Below are positions 34,059-42,992 of a DNA stretch of 64,000 nucleotides, one piece after another. The stretch spans positions 1 through 64,000 of the forward strand of contig NZ_LGHM01000115.1 of assembly GCF_001908185.1 (NCBI RefSeq), in the 5' to 3' direction. The position numbers and the translations under genes are program-made. The stretch's first letter is position 1, and each line of letters starts with the position of its first letter. The notes under the pieces were generated by a model. It was not told the origin of the DNA, did not search any database, and saw nothing but the letters and a program-made list of their open reading frames with translations. This stretch comes from Bradyrhizobium sp. AS23.2. Its GTDB lineage: Bacteria; Pseudomonadota; Alphaproteobacteria; Rhizobiales; Xanthobacteraceae.

Positions 34059-34853
34059 CTACCGTCCATGAAACTGCGGGGCGCGCTTCTCGAGGAAAGC
34101 GGACGTGCCTTCCTTCTTGTCTTCCGTTGCGGCGCAGATCCCGAAATAGGAGGCCTCCAGCGCAAAGCCCTCGGTCTGGCTGGTCTCGAGCCCCTTGTTG
34201 GTGGCCTCGAGCGAGAACTTCACGGCGATCGGCGCGTTGGCCGAGATCTGCTTCAGGATCGCCTCCGCGCGCGCAATCAGGTCGGCTGCTGGAACAACCT
34301 CATTGACCAGCCCGATCCGGTAGGCTTCCTGGGCAGAGATCGTTTCTCCTGTGAGGATCAACTGGAGAGCGCGACCCTTGCCAACGAGGCGCGGCAGGCG
34401 TTGTGTGCCTCCGCCACCTGGCAACAAACCCAGCTTGACCTCCGGCTGACCAAATTTGGCGTGCTCGGCGGCGATCCGGATCGTGCAGGCCATCGCGGTT
34501 TCGCAGCCGCCGCCGAGCGCAAAGCCGTTAATTGCTGCGACTACAGGCTTGCCGATATTTTCAATCAGGTTCAGCACGTCCTGGCCGAAGCGGCTCGACT
34601 CCTCCGCCTCATAGGCGTCGACATGGGCGAGTTCGCTGATGTCGGCGCCGGCGATGAAGGCCTTGTCTCCGGCCCCAGTGAGGATCACCCCGTGCACGGA
34701 CGCGTCGGCTTTGGCATCCTCGAAGGCCTTCTGCAGGTCGATCCAGGTTGGCGTGTTCAGGGCGTTGAGAACCTTGGGGCGATTGAGGATCACATAGGCG
34801 ATACCGTCCCTTTTCTCGTAGCGGACGTTCGCCAGCGTCAGCTGGTCTGTCAT
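34059..34853 (-). CDS. Enoyl-CoA hydratase/isomerase (crotonase family)
   Basis: This 264-residue crotonase hydrates 2-enoyl-CoA to 3-hydroxyacyl-CoA. The oxyanion-hole segments are GDKAFIAGADISEL and ALGGGCETAMACTIRIA. The catalytic glutamate region GQPEVKLGLLPGGGGTQRL is complete. The downstream AYRIGLVNEVVP helix is typical. It is co-directional with an acyl-CoA dehydrogenase upstream and a hydroxyacyl-CoA dehydrogenase earlier, so the three consecutive beta-oxidation steps are present. No thiolase is seen in the cluster. Confidence 0.93.
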   Translation of the reverse strand: MTDQLTLANVRYEKRDGIAYVILNRPKVLNALNTPTWIDLQKAFEDAKADASVHGVILTGAGDKAFIAGADISELAHVDAYEAEESSRFGQDVLNLIENIGKPVVAAINGFALGGGCETAMACTIRIAAEHAKFGQPEVKLGLLPGGGGTQRLPRLVGKGRALQLILTGETISAQEAYRIGLVNEVVPAADLIARAEAILKQISANAPIAVKFSLEATNKGLETSQTEGFALEASYFGICAATEDKKEGTSAFLEKRAPQFHGR

Positions 34854-34918
34854 TCTTGTCTCCTTGTCCGGAATGGCGGACGGGCGGGGCGTGATCTCCC
34901 GCCCGTTCTCCTGCGCGG

Positions 34919-36139
34919 CTACACGAAGGCGCTGAGGCCCGTGACCGCCTTGCCCACGATCAGGTTCTGCATCTGATAGGTGCCCTCGTAAGAGTAGAGC
35001 GCTTCGACGTCGGCGAAGAGCTTGCCGACGTGGTAGTCGGCGACAATGCCATTGCCGCCCAGCAATTCACGACCCCAAGCCACCGTTTCGCGGGCCTTTG
35101 CCGTGCAGAAGGCCTTGGCCAGCGCTGCGTGGTGGTCGCCGAGCTTGCCCTCGTCATCGAGTTGGGCGAGGCGGAGCATCAAGCATTGGCAGGCGGTGAG
35201 GTTGCCGAGCATCTTCGCCAGTAGATCCTGCACGAGTTGGAACGAGGCGATGGGTTTGCCGAACTGGTTTCGGCTCTGGGTGTAGGCAAGCGTGTTCTCG
35301 AACGCGCCCATCTGCGCGCCGGTCGAGGCCCATCCGACCATGTAGCGGGTCATGCGGAGCACGCGGGCGGTATCGCGGAAGGAGTTGCCGCCCTGCAGCC
35401 GGTTGGCTTCGGGGACACGCACGTCCTTCAGCGTGATCTGCCCGTTCTGCACCACCTTGAGCGCGACCTTGTGCTCGATCTTCTCGACGCTGAAGCCGGG
35501 CGAGGACTTGTTCTCGACGATGAAGCCCTTCACCTGGTTGTCGGCGAGGTCGCGCGCCCAGATGATGGAGAGATCGCACCAGGGCGCGTTGCCGATCCAG
35601 CGCTTCTGCCCGTTGAGGATCCACGTGTCGCCCTCGCGCTTGGCGGTCGTGGTGAGGCCGCCGCTGGCAGCGGAGCCCACCAGCGGCTCGGTTAGGCCAA
35701 AGCAGCCGATTTTCTCGAAGCGGGCCATTTGCGGCAGCCAATTCTGCTTCTGCTCCTCCGAACCGTCAAGGTAGATCGATCCCATCGCCAGGCCGCTGTG
35801 GACGCCGAAGAAGGTGCAGATCGACGGATCGACACGCGCGAGCTCCATTGCAACGAAGCCGAACTGCTTCTGGCTCCCGCCGGCGCAGCCATAGCCCTCA
35901 TAGCCAAGCCCGCCGATGCCGAGCTCCTTGAAGGAAGGCAAGAGTTCAAAGGGGAAGGCGTCGTCCGACCAGTATTTGTTGATGATCGGCTTGACCTTGG
36001 TTTCCATATAGGCCCGCACCTTCTTCACGAGCGCAAGCTCGTCGGCCGTCAAGAGCTCGACAAGCTGGTAGAAATCGCCGTTCGGCACCGGCAGCGCCTT
36101 CGGCGCGTCGGGCTTGCGGGCTGCAGTAGCTGTGGCCAT
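34919..36139 (-). CDS. Acyl-CoA dehydrogenase (glutaryl-CoA dehydrogenase-like)
   Basis: This 406-residue FAD enzyme shares signatures with the gene at 10855-12072: GCFGLTEPLVGSAASGG, GQKRWIGNAPWCD and RELLGGNGIVADYHVGK. The catalytic Glu385 lies in YEGTYQMQNLIVG, and both proteins end TGLSAFV. The start is ATG 36139 (MATATAARKPDAPK); longer frames upstream lack homology. As part of a beta-oxidation-like set it would oxidise the CoA-ester made by the CoA-transferase. The two copies probably arose by duplication and serve different acyl-CoAs. Confidence 0.92.
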   Translation of the reverse strand: MATATAARKPDAPKALPVPNGDFYQLVELLTADELALVKKVRAYMETKVKPIINKYWSDDAFPFELLPSFKELGIGGLGYEGYGCAGGSQKQFGFVAMELARVDPSICTFFGVHSGLAMGSIYLDGSEEQKQNWLPQMARFEKIGCFGLTEPLVGSAASGGLTTTAKREGDTWILNGQKRWIGNAPWCDLSIIWARDLADNQVKGFIVENKSSPGFSVEKIEHKVALKVVQNGQITLKDVRVPEANRLQGGNSFRDTARVLRMTRYMVGWASTGAQMGAFENTLAYTQSRNQFGKPIASFQLVQDLLAKMLGNLTACQCLMLRLAQLDDEGKLGDHHAALAKAFCTAKARETVAWGRELLGGNGIVADYHVGKLFADVEALYSYEGTYQMQNLIVGKAVTGLSAFV

Positions 36140-36329
36140 GTTGGATCTCCTTGGCGCGACGTTTGGAACGTAAGAGCGAGCGACACGCGGAATGCGTTGT
36201 CTGGTGTCGTCAATGAATTTGCCTGCGGCGCCGACTTGATTCTTGAAGCCGGTTGTTATTCCGGGGACGTTTTTGCCTTGTTGTATTTTGCGGAGGCGGA
36301 GCAGCTCGTTGGCTGGGGCACAAACGAAA

Positions 36330-36360
36330 CGGCCCCCAGAGGACTGCTTCCGGAGGCCGC
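36330..36360 (-). terminator. Possible terminator after hydroxyacyl-CoA dehydrogenase
   Basis: Reading the minus strand, CGGCCTCC and GGGGGCCG can pair over eight bases (one G-T), with an inner GGA/TCC. It is followed by TTTCGTTTG. It lies in the 247-base gap between the hydroxyacyl-CoA dehydrogenase stop and the acyl-CoA dehydrogenase start, so the cluster may be two transcripts. Confidence 0.4.
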
Positions 36361-36386
36361 TTGCTGCTTGAGTGGCTCGTTGAGAC

Positions 36387-37352
36387 CTATGCGACTTTTG
36401 CCTTGTTCGCCTTGCCAATCTGGTTGCGCATTTCGATCAGCCCAAGCAGGACCTCATCGCGCTCGGCAGCCAATTCGTCGACGGAACGCGAGCCGACTTC
36501 GGCGTGAACGCCGTCGATTAGCTTTTTCTGAACTTCGGGCGTCAGTTCCGGGTTGCCTAACACCTTCCACCAAGCCGTCATGGGGCCGGTGAATTGCTTG
36601 AAGAAGTGCTCGATGCCGCCCTGGCCGCCGCCGAGATGATTGAGCATCACCTGGCCCAAGATGCCCCAGCGCAGGCCGGGGCCCCAGCATAGCGCTGTGT
36701 CCACGTCGGCGACGCTGACGACGCCTTCAGCGACGAGGTGGTAGACTTCGCGCGCCAGCGCCGCCTGCAGCCGGTTCGCGACATGGCCGGGAACCTCCTT
36801 GTTGAGGCGGACAGTCCGCTTGCCGAGGCTGGTGTAAAACGCGGCGGTACGCTGGATGGTGTCCTCTGCGGTCTTGGCGCCGCCGACAATCTCCACCAGC
36901 GGCACGAGGTGTGGAGGATTGAAGGGATGCCCGATGACGCAGCGCTCGGGGTGCCGTTCGCAGGCCGACTGGATCTCGCTCATGGTCAGGCCCGACGAGC
37001 TGGACGCGATGATCACGTCGGCAGGCAGGAGTTCGTCGAGTTGCCGATAGAGCGTCCGCTTGAAATCGATCTTCTCCGGGCCGTTCTCCTGCACCAGATC
37101 GGCCCCCTTCACGGCATCAACGAGGGCCGCAGTGAAGGTCAGCTTGTTTTGTGTTGCGCCGGGCGCAAGGCCTAATCGCTGCAGCGCCGGCCAGGCCGCT
37201 GCAACAAAGCGCTTGAGAGCCGCTTCCGCGTCCGGCGCAACGTCGGTCGCCACAACCTCGAGCCCGTTCGCGAGGAACAGGGCGGTCCAGCTTGCGCCGA
37301 TGACGCCCGTCCCGATGATGGCGACGCGGCGAATGGGTTTCGGCTGTGACAT
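36387..37352 (-). CDS. 3-hydroxyacyl-CoA dehydrogenase family protein (carnitine-dehydrogenase/lambda-crystallin-like)
   Basis: This 321-residue NAD-dependent dehydrogenase begins RRVAIIGTGVIGASWTALFL, a Rossmann GxGxxG. It has the family's SSSSGLTMSEIQ and the catalytic HPFNPPHLVPLVEIVGG. The later GPGLRWGILGQVMLNHLGGG matches the L-carnitine dehydrogenase/L-gulonate dehydrogenase branch as well as hydroxyacyl-CoA dehydrogenases. The start is ATG 37352. It is one base after the YWTD gene. Given the CoA context, 3-hydroxyacyl-CoA oxidation is likely, but a carnitine-type 3-hydroxyacid substrate is possible. Confidence 0.88.
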   Translation of the reverse strand: MSQPKPIRRVAIIGTGVIGASWTALFLANGLEVVATDVAPDAEAALKRFVAAAWPALQRLGLAPGATQNKLTFTAALVDAVKGADLVQENGPEKIDFKRTLYRQLDELLPADVIIASSSSGLTMSEIQSACERHPERCVIGHPFNPPHLVPLVEIVGGAKTAEDTIQRTAAFYTSLGKRTVRLNKEVPGHVANRLQAALAREVYHLVAEGVVSVADVDTALCWGPGLRWGILGQVMLNHLGGGQGGIEHFFKQFTGPMTAWWKVLGNPELTPEVQKKLIDGVHAEVGSRSVDELAAERDEVLLGLIEMRNQIGKANKAKVA

Positions 37353-37353
37353 A

Positions 37354-38283
37354 TCACTTCTCCTTTGCGATTTCGGCATAGGCGATGCCGGTGAGGTTGC
37401 CCTGGGCGTAGAGGAAGTTGCGCTCGGCCGATCCATCGAGCCGGGACGAGTAGAGCGAACCGGCGAAGTCGGTTACGAAGATGCGGTCGCCGGGAACGTC
37501 GAGCGCAATACCGATCGCTTCCATCAAGTGGCTCAGCACGATCTCGGGCTCGGCAGGCTTGTTGTCGATCGAGGCCCGGTTGACGGTGTTCCCGCGCGGC
37601 GCGTCGCCGCGGTCAGTCCAGTAGAGAAGGCGGTTCTTGAGGTCGAGCTCGAGGTCAATCGGCTCCGGAAGACTGTCGAAGAATATCTCGATGTCGGAGC
37701 GATTGGCGGCCGTTTCGCTCCCTGGAATTTCGAGATTGGCGCGGAAGATGCGGCCGCGACCGGCATTGTCCGGCCCTTTCTGCGTCCAGTAGATCTTCTT
37801 GTGCTTCGGATCGATGGTCAGGCCGACGCACCACTTGGTTTGGTCGCGGCGGTCTGTATCGCCATGGCCCGATTCGATCAGGGTCTCCAGCGCGGAGCCG
37901 TCGAGATTGGCGCGCATCACGCGCATGCCCTCGCGGTCGCACCAGTAGAGCTTGCCGGCCTTCTTATCGAGGATGATCTGTTTGGGCGTAAAAGTCTTGC
38001 CTTCTGCGACGATGGTCTTGCGGTTTCCACCATCGAGGTCAGCACGTTCGATCGACCCGTCGTTCAGATTGGGGACGCCCATATTGGTCCAGTAGATGTG
38101 GCCCGCTTCGACATCGACTGTGATCCCGTCGGGGTGTCGACAGCCGGTCACAATGGTTCTCTTGTTCGAGCCGTCCACATTCATCACATGGATGCAGCCC
38201 GCGTTCAATTCGAGGACGAAGAGACGAGGGGTGACGGTTGACGCGCGGGAGCTTGGCGCCGACTTCAAGTTGGCTTCGGGCAT
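37354..38283 (-). CDS. YWTD-type beta-propeller protein (LDL-receptor class B-like repeats)
   Basis: This 309-residue protein has repeated blades with a Y-W-T/C-D/N/Q core followed by a short strand and NLDG/ADLDG: HIYWTNMG, KLYWCDREG, KIYWTQKG and LLYWTDRG. SIERADLDGGNRKTIV and VMRANLDGSALETLI are examples of the linking strands. This resembles the six-bladed propeller of LDL-receptor class B repeats and SMP-30/NHL-like folds. There is no signal peptide or membrane segment. It is first in the acyl-CoA operon, one base before the hydroxyacyl-CoA dehydrogenase. A lactonase-like or scaffold role is only a guess. Confidence 0.85.
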   Translation of the reverse strand: MPEANLKSAPSSRASTVTPRLFVLELNAGCIHVMNVDGSNKRTIVTGCRHPDGITVDVEAGHIYWTNMGVPNLNDGSIERADLDGGNRKTIVAEGKTFTPKQIILDKKAGKLYWCDREGMRVMRANLDGSALETLIESGHGDTDRRDQTKWCVGLTIDPKHKKIYWTQKGPDNAGRGRIFRANLEIPGSETAANRSDIEIFFDSLPEPIDLELDLKNRLLYWTDRGDAPRGNTVNRASIDNKPAEPEIVLSHLMEAIGIALDVPGDRIFVTDFAGSLYSSRLDGSAERNFLYAQGNLTGIAYAEIAKEK

Positions 38284-38445
38284 ATCTCACCTGGCTGGCT
38301 ATTGCGCCGGCATGGAACCGACGCGGTTGCCAGCCATAGTGAGCTAAGCGGCTCTTGCTCTCTTGGATGAGATTGCCACCACCGGAATGGTTTTGCCTTT
38401 TCTCAAATCGCAGACTCGCGATCGGCATCACGTGCGGGCGGAACG

Positions 38446-40881
38446 TCACTGCAACATTGTGCTCGCTGCCGGCAGGCTGAAGGAGAACCGGGCGCCGCCG
38501 TGGATGCTGCCGTTGTCAGCCTCGATCCGGCCGCCATGAGCTTCGATGATCGAGCGGCAGATGGATAGTCCCATGCCCATCCCGCTTTCTTTTGTCGTGA
38601 AGAAGCTGTCAAAGACGCGCGACATGTGATCGGGCTCGATTCCCGGGCCGCTGTCTTCAACGCTACAGCGCAATGCGACGCCGTCGAGCGAGGTTGTCCG
38701 CACCGTGATTCGGCGTTCCGCCTCGCTACGCCGCGCCATGGCCTGCATTGCGTTCACGGCGAGATTGACGATGACCTGATGCAGCAGGGTCCGATCCCCG
38801 AGCACAGGCGGGGCGGAAGCAGAGAACACGTGCGAGACATTGACCCCGCGCCACTCAACCTCGTGACGGAGGAACTGCAGGGCCTCGAGGATGAGCTCAT
38901 GAGGAGATACGAGAACGCGTTCCGGCGCCCGGCGTGCCGCCATATCGCGGACGCGCGCGATGATCTCGGCAGCTCGCCTGGCATCGGAAACGCTTCGCCG
39001 AGTGAGGTTGCGAACTTCATTCAAGTCCGGCTCTGGCCGGTCGAGCCATCTGAGACTGGCCTGGCAATTGGTCGCGATCGCGCCGAGCGGCTGGTTGATC
39101 TCGTGGGCTATCGATGCGGTCAATTCGCCAAGTGTCGAGACGCGTGCTGCGTGCGCAAATTCGAACTGCAATCGCTCCAGCGTCTCTTGCGTCCGGACCA
39201 GATCGGTCAGTTCGACAAGGCTGGCGAGCGTCACCCCGAATTCGGTTCGTGCAGTCGTGAGGAGCACATCGATCAGACGACCGTCTAGTGTCACGAGCTG
39301 CGACTTTTCCTCAAACAGCTCTTCACCGTCGAAGCGGCTCTTCAGGATCCGTCCCATCGTATCGGGTCTTGCCTTGAAGAAGCGGCCGATAGAACCGAGC
39401 AGTTCCTCCTGATTTGTGGCGCCGAACATGTGCACGGTGGCTTCATTGACTTCCTCGGCGACCATGACATCCATTGCTCGGGTAAGGAATTCAGGATGTC
39501 CGGCGAGGTAGTCCGGAAGGTCAGTCACGCCTGTTGCCTTCAGCTCGTCGAACATTTCCATTAGACGCCGGACATCGAGCTTCCAGAGCGAGATCGGCAT
39601 GAACTTGAAGAGATGGCGATACCGCAGCTCGCTGTTTTCCAGCGCGTCGTAGGCGATCTTGTGCTGGGTCACGTCCATTACTGCGCCGATCAGCCTGAAA
39701 CGTCCTGGTTCTTCGACAGAAGGGCGCGCGACCACATGCAGGGTCTTCACTGAACCGTCCGGCATCAGCAGCCGATGTTCGAAGTCGAGCGGTTCCTCGC
39801 GCGCGGCGGCTCGGTTGAGCTCATTCCTCACGAGAAGGCGGTCGTCCGGGTGAACGCGTGCGAGGACGAGGTCGAGTGTAGGCCGGATCGCTTGACTGTA
39901 TCCAAATATCCGGAAGCTCTCCTCGGACCAGGTTAGGTCACCGGTGGTCACGTTCCAGCCGAAGCTTCCCGTGTGGCTCAAGCGCTGGGCCTCGGATAGA
40001 TAGGCAGCCTGGCTCTTCAAAAGCGCCTCTTCGGTCCGTTTGCGGGTAGTGATGTCGGTATTGCTCTGGAGCGTGCCGATCGGATTGCCCCTCGCGTCCC
40101 GCCGTATGATCCACTTGCTTGCGACGAAGACTTGAGCGCCATCGCGCGTCGTTTGAACGAGTTCACCTTCCCAATGGCCGGTGCGCTTCGAGATCTCTAC
40201 GATTTCATCAAGAGGGGCAGGATAAACTGTCTTCAGCAGCCGATGGACGCCGTTGCCGACCGCTTCATCCCGGGTCCACCCGAACAGGATTTCGGCACCG
40301 CGATTCCAATAGGTGATGACGCGATTGGCATCCAGAACCAGAACCGCATCGGGCGTCAGATCCAGAAGAGTGGCTTGCTCATGCTGGGTTTCGCCGAAGT
40401 AACGGGCTCTGCGTACGAGCGTCGTGATCGCAAATGACGTCACCAGGAAGGTGGCAAGTGCCACCATATCCTGGGTGCTTCCGATCTCGAATGAATAAAG
40501 AGGCGCAGTAAAGAAGTAATCCAGGCAGATAACACCGAGAACGGAAAACAGAGCGGATGTAATCATGCCATCCATCAATGAGAGGAAGACGATAACGAGC
40601 AAGTAGACAAGCACCGCAGTGCCTGGGCGATCGAAGGTCTGGAGCTTGATCATTCCCCAGGTCGCAGACGCCATGAGCACAAATCCGATGCTCCAGAGCT
40701 TGGCGAGGTAACGAATGTGCTCATTGAGTGAAGGTTTGGCTGCTGGAATCAGCATGCTGGGCGCGGCCTTGGTGCCCAGCAGGGCGTTCACGAAATCCGA
40801 GATGAAGGTCGTCGGCGCAGGCTTGAGGCCGACGGGCGGCGGCTGTTCGACGATCGTATCGGTCCGTCCAATTTGTTTCAT
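38446..40881 (-). CDS. Membrane PAS-domain sensor histidine kinase (DUF4118-type)
   Basis: This 811-residue kinase has four membrane helices at ~63-150 (KdpD/DUF4118-like, with CLDYFFTAPLYSFEI). A PAS domain covers ~165-285 (LLDLTPDAVLVLDANRVITYWN), and a PAS/PAC follows at ~300-410. A divergent sensor region spans ~415-560. The HisKA domain has phospho-acceptor His593 in ASIAHEINQPLGAI. A HATPase domain follows (VNLAVNAMQAM; DSGPGIEP; GMGMGLSICRSIIEAHGG). No response regulator gene is adjacent; an AraC gene precedes it on the same strand. The C-terminal kinase core resembles that of the 1833-residue protein at 48190. Confidence 0.92.
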   Translation of the reverse strand: MKQIGRTDTIVEQPPPVGLKPAPTTFISDFVNALLGTKAAPSMLIPAAKPSLNEHIRYLAKLWSIGFVLMASATWGMIKLQTFDRPGTAVLVYLLVIVFLSLMDGMITSALFSVLGVICLDYFFTAPLYSFEIGSTQDMVALATFLVTSFAITTLVRRARYFGETQHEQATLLDLTPDAVLVLDANRVITYWNRGAEILFGWTRDEAVGNGVHRLLKTVYPAPLDEIVEISKRTGHWEGELVQTTRDGAQVFVASKWIIRRDARGNPIGTLQSNTDITTRKRTEEALLKSQAAYLSEAQRLSHTGSFGWNVTTGDLTWSEESFRIFGYSQAIRPTLDLVLARVHPDDRLLVRNELNRAAAREEPLDFEHRLLMPDGSVKTLHVVARPSVEEPGRFRLIGAVMDVTQHKIAYDALENSELRYRHLFKFMPISLWKLDVRRLMEMFDELKATGVTDLPDYLAGHPEFLTRAMDVMVAEEVNEATVHMFGATNQEELLGSIGRFFKARPDTMGRILKSRFDGEELFEEKSQLVTLDGRLIDVLLTTARTEFGVTLASLVELTDLVRTQETLERLQFEFAHAARVSTLGELTASIAHEINQPLGAIATNCQASLRWLDRPEPDLNEVRNLTRRSVSDARRAAEIIARVRDMAARRAPERVLVSPHELILEALQFLRHEVEWRGVNVSHVFSASAPPVLGDRTLLHQVIVNLAVNAMQAMARRSEAERRITVRTTSLDGVALRCSVEDSGPGIEPDHMSRVFDSFFTTKESGMGMGLSICRSIIEAHGGRIEADNGSIHGGARFSFSLPAASTMLQ

Positions 40882-40954
40882 GGCTTTCGCTCGTCAATAC
40901 CAAGCGGGACCTCTGGTCAGCGAAGGCGCGCAGCGAAGCAGGCCGGATTGCGTC

Positions 40955-41860
40955 TCATCCGCGCCTCCACGTCTCAGGATGTCCGCCTATCACGCGGCAA
41001 AAAACGCGAACGAGATGATTCTCATTCGCAAATCCACACACCTGCGCGATTTCGCCCAGGCTGCTGTGTGCCTGCTGCCGCAGGAGCAAGCAGGCATGGT
41101 CGATCCGATGTCGCAGCAGCCACCCGTGAGGAGTGAGACCTGTCGTTTGGCGGAAGGCGCGCAGAAAGACACTGGTGGGCAGCCCGCATTCGGAGGCTAG
41201 TTCGGATACGAAGAGTTGCCCGTGGAGATGAGAGCACAACATCTCCTTGGCGCGCCGCTCCTGCCAGGGCGCCAGGCCCGCGGCGGCGAAGGAGACCGCA
41301 CGGCTGCCGACGCCGTAGGTCTTCAGTACATGCCCCACCGTCGCAATGGTCAGATGATCGACAAAAACCTGATCGGCCTCATCGGGCCGTCGAAACGCCG
41401 GCAGGAGGGCTGCGCCTAGTCCACTAAGGGCAGCATCCTCGTCGCCAAGGCCGGGTTGATTGGTGAATTCGTCGACCCGGCCGCAATCTTCCATGTCAGC
41501 GATAACGTCCAGCGCTGCCCGCGGCACGTAGAAGTGCAACGAATGAAATGGACTGATGCTGTTTGCAACGGGGTTTGAGCGCAGATCATAGATGCAAACG
41601 CTGCCCGGCCGCAAATGGCCGCTCCGCACCTGCCGGTCGTCGATGAACAGATCGTGCCTCGGACAGTCGCGGAGTTGCAAGGTGATCAGGAAAGCATCCT
41701 CGCGCGGGATCGGCGACGTCAGTCCGTGATTGACGATGTCGCATTTGATCTCGGTGACCGCGATCTTCGACTTCTGCAGGGAGCGTGTTACGAAAGCCGG
41801 CGCGCGTTCGAGCTGGAATACATTCGCAAGCTGCTCGCCATACGCGCCCTGATCTGTCAC
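40955..41860 (-). CDS. AraC-family regulator (tandem array, member 1)
   Basis: The start is set at GTG 41860 because a perfect AGGAGG lies six bases upstream; an in-frame TTG at 41890 lacks one. The 301-residue protein has the array's effector region (SKIAVTEIKCD, FHSLHFYVPRAALDVIAD, QVFVDHLTIATVGHVLKTYG). The C-terminal AraC domain contains LFVSELASECGLPTSVFLRA and LGEIAQVCGFANENHLVRV. It is the most divergent of the four full-length array members. The effector and targets are unknown. Confidence 0.9.
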   Translation of the reverse strand: MTDQGAYGEQLANVFQLERAPAFVTRSLQKSKIAVTEIKCDIVNHGLTSPIPREDAFLITLQLRDCPRHDLFIDDRQVRSGHLRPGSVCIYDLRSNPVANSISPFHSLHFYVPRAALDVIADMEDCGRVDEFTNQPGLGDEDAALSGLGAALLPAFRRPDEADQVFVDHLTIATVGHVLKTYGVGSRAVSFAAAGLAPWQERRAKEMLCSHLHGQLFVSELASECGLPTSVFLRAFRQTTGLTPHGWLLRHRIDHACLLLRQQAHSSLGEIAQVCGFANENHLVRVFCRVIGGHPETWRRG

Positions 41861-41968
41861 GTGGGACCTCCTGGATGATGCAATTCCCAATTTGCACTTG
41901 CGGGCCGTGAAACGATTGGCAAATTCGCGCGAATCTTGCCGGTTTCGACCACGAACCGATCGGCGCCA

Positions 41969-42874
41969 TCAATCCAGATTTCGCCGCCACGCGCCTGGGG
42001 TGATGCCGATCAAACGGGTGAAGATCCGGGTAAAATGGCTCTGGTCGCCGAATCCGCTGGTCAAGGCGATCTCGGCCAGTGAGAAGCGTCTGTCGGACAA
42101 CAGGCGCTTGGCCTCTTCGACCAGACGTTGCAGGAGCCATTGATGTGGCGCGACGCCGGTCGACTGACGAAACAACCGCGCGAAACGGCTTGCCGAGACG
42201 CCGCAATCCCTCGCCAAATCGAACAGCGAGACGTCACCACGTAGATTGGCCGCAAGTGTCTCTTCGGCCTGTCTCAATTGCCAGGGCGCCAGTCCGCCAC
42301 GTGATCGTCGAGGTGGAGACACCAGGCCGCCATACGTCTTGGCGACGTGAATGCCGACGGCGAAAGTGACATGATCGACAAACAGCCGGCTGGCCTGCTC
42401 CGGGTTTTCGAAAGATGGGAGCAGGGACGTGGTCAGCGCCCGCATGACGGCGTCATCGACCCCGGCGCCGGGTGCATAGCGCAGTTCGTTGATGCGCTTC
42501 GCTTCCACGCGGTCGGCAATCAGGTTCAGCGCACCGCGAGGAAAATAGAAGTGAACGCAATGACACGCTTTGTTGATTGTGAACTGCGGATTGCGCTTGA
42601 GATCGTACAGGGTCGTCTGGCCCGCCCGCAGATGGGCTACGGGGACGGCCCGATCATCCTCAAAATACTCGTGAACCGGATAGTCGACCAGTTGATAGCC
42701 GATCAAATAGGCGTCTTCACGAACGAGTGGCGCCGAGATCCCATGCTCCGGGGAATCGGAGCGAATCTCGGTGACAGCGATGTTGGCATTGCGTAGCGAA
42801 CGTGAAACGAATGCGGTCGCTCTTGCCCGCAACTTCTCGCCAAATCTCTCTCCGTAGCCGCTGCTCTCTTGCAT
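41969..42874 (-). CDS. AraC-family regulator (tandem array, member 2)
   Basis: This 301-residue regulator starts MQESSGYGERFGEKLRAR, in line with members 3 and 4; an ATG four codons earlier also exists. The effector region carries NIAVTEIRSDSPEHG, HCVHFYFPRGALNLIAD and RLFVDHVTFAVGIHVAKTYGG. The AraC domain (residues ~200-300) has VSLFDLARDCGVSASRFARL and LAEIALTSGFGDQSHFTRI, ending GITPGAWRR. It is about 120 bases downstream of member 3 on the same strand. It arose by duplication. Confidence 0.92.
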   Translation of the reverse strand: MQESSGYGERFGEKLRARATAFVSRSLRNANIAVTEIRSDSPEHGISAPLVREDAYLIGYQLVDYPVHEYFEDDRAVPVAHLRAGQTTLYDLKRNPQFTINKACHCVHFYFPRGALNLIADRVEAKRINELRYAPGAGVDDAVMRALTTSLLPSFENPEQASRLFVDHVTFAVGIHVAKTYGGLVSPPRRSRGGLAPWQLRQAEETLAANLRGDVSLFDLARDCGVSASRFARLFRQSTGVAPHQWLLQRLVEEAKRLLSDRRFSLAEIALTSGFGDQSHFTRIFTRLIGITPGAWRRNLD

Positions 42875-42992
42875 CCCAAGTCTCACTTGGTGCGGATATT
42901 CTCCTATTGTTCTCGATTGCTGAGCGCCGGGATTGAAGAATATTGCGTGGATTGTCGATTCCGATCACCGAACAGCCACGGAAGCGTAAACC

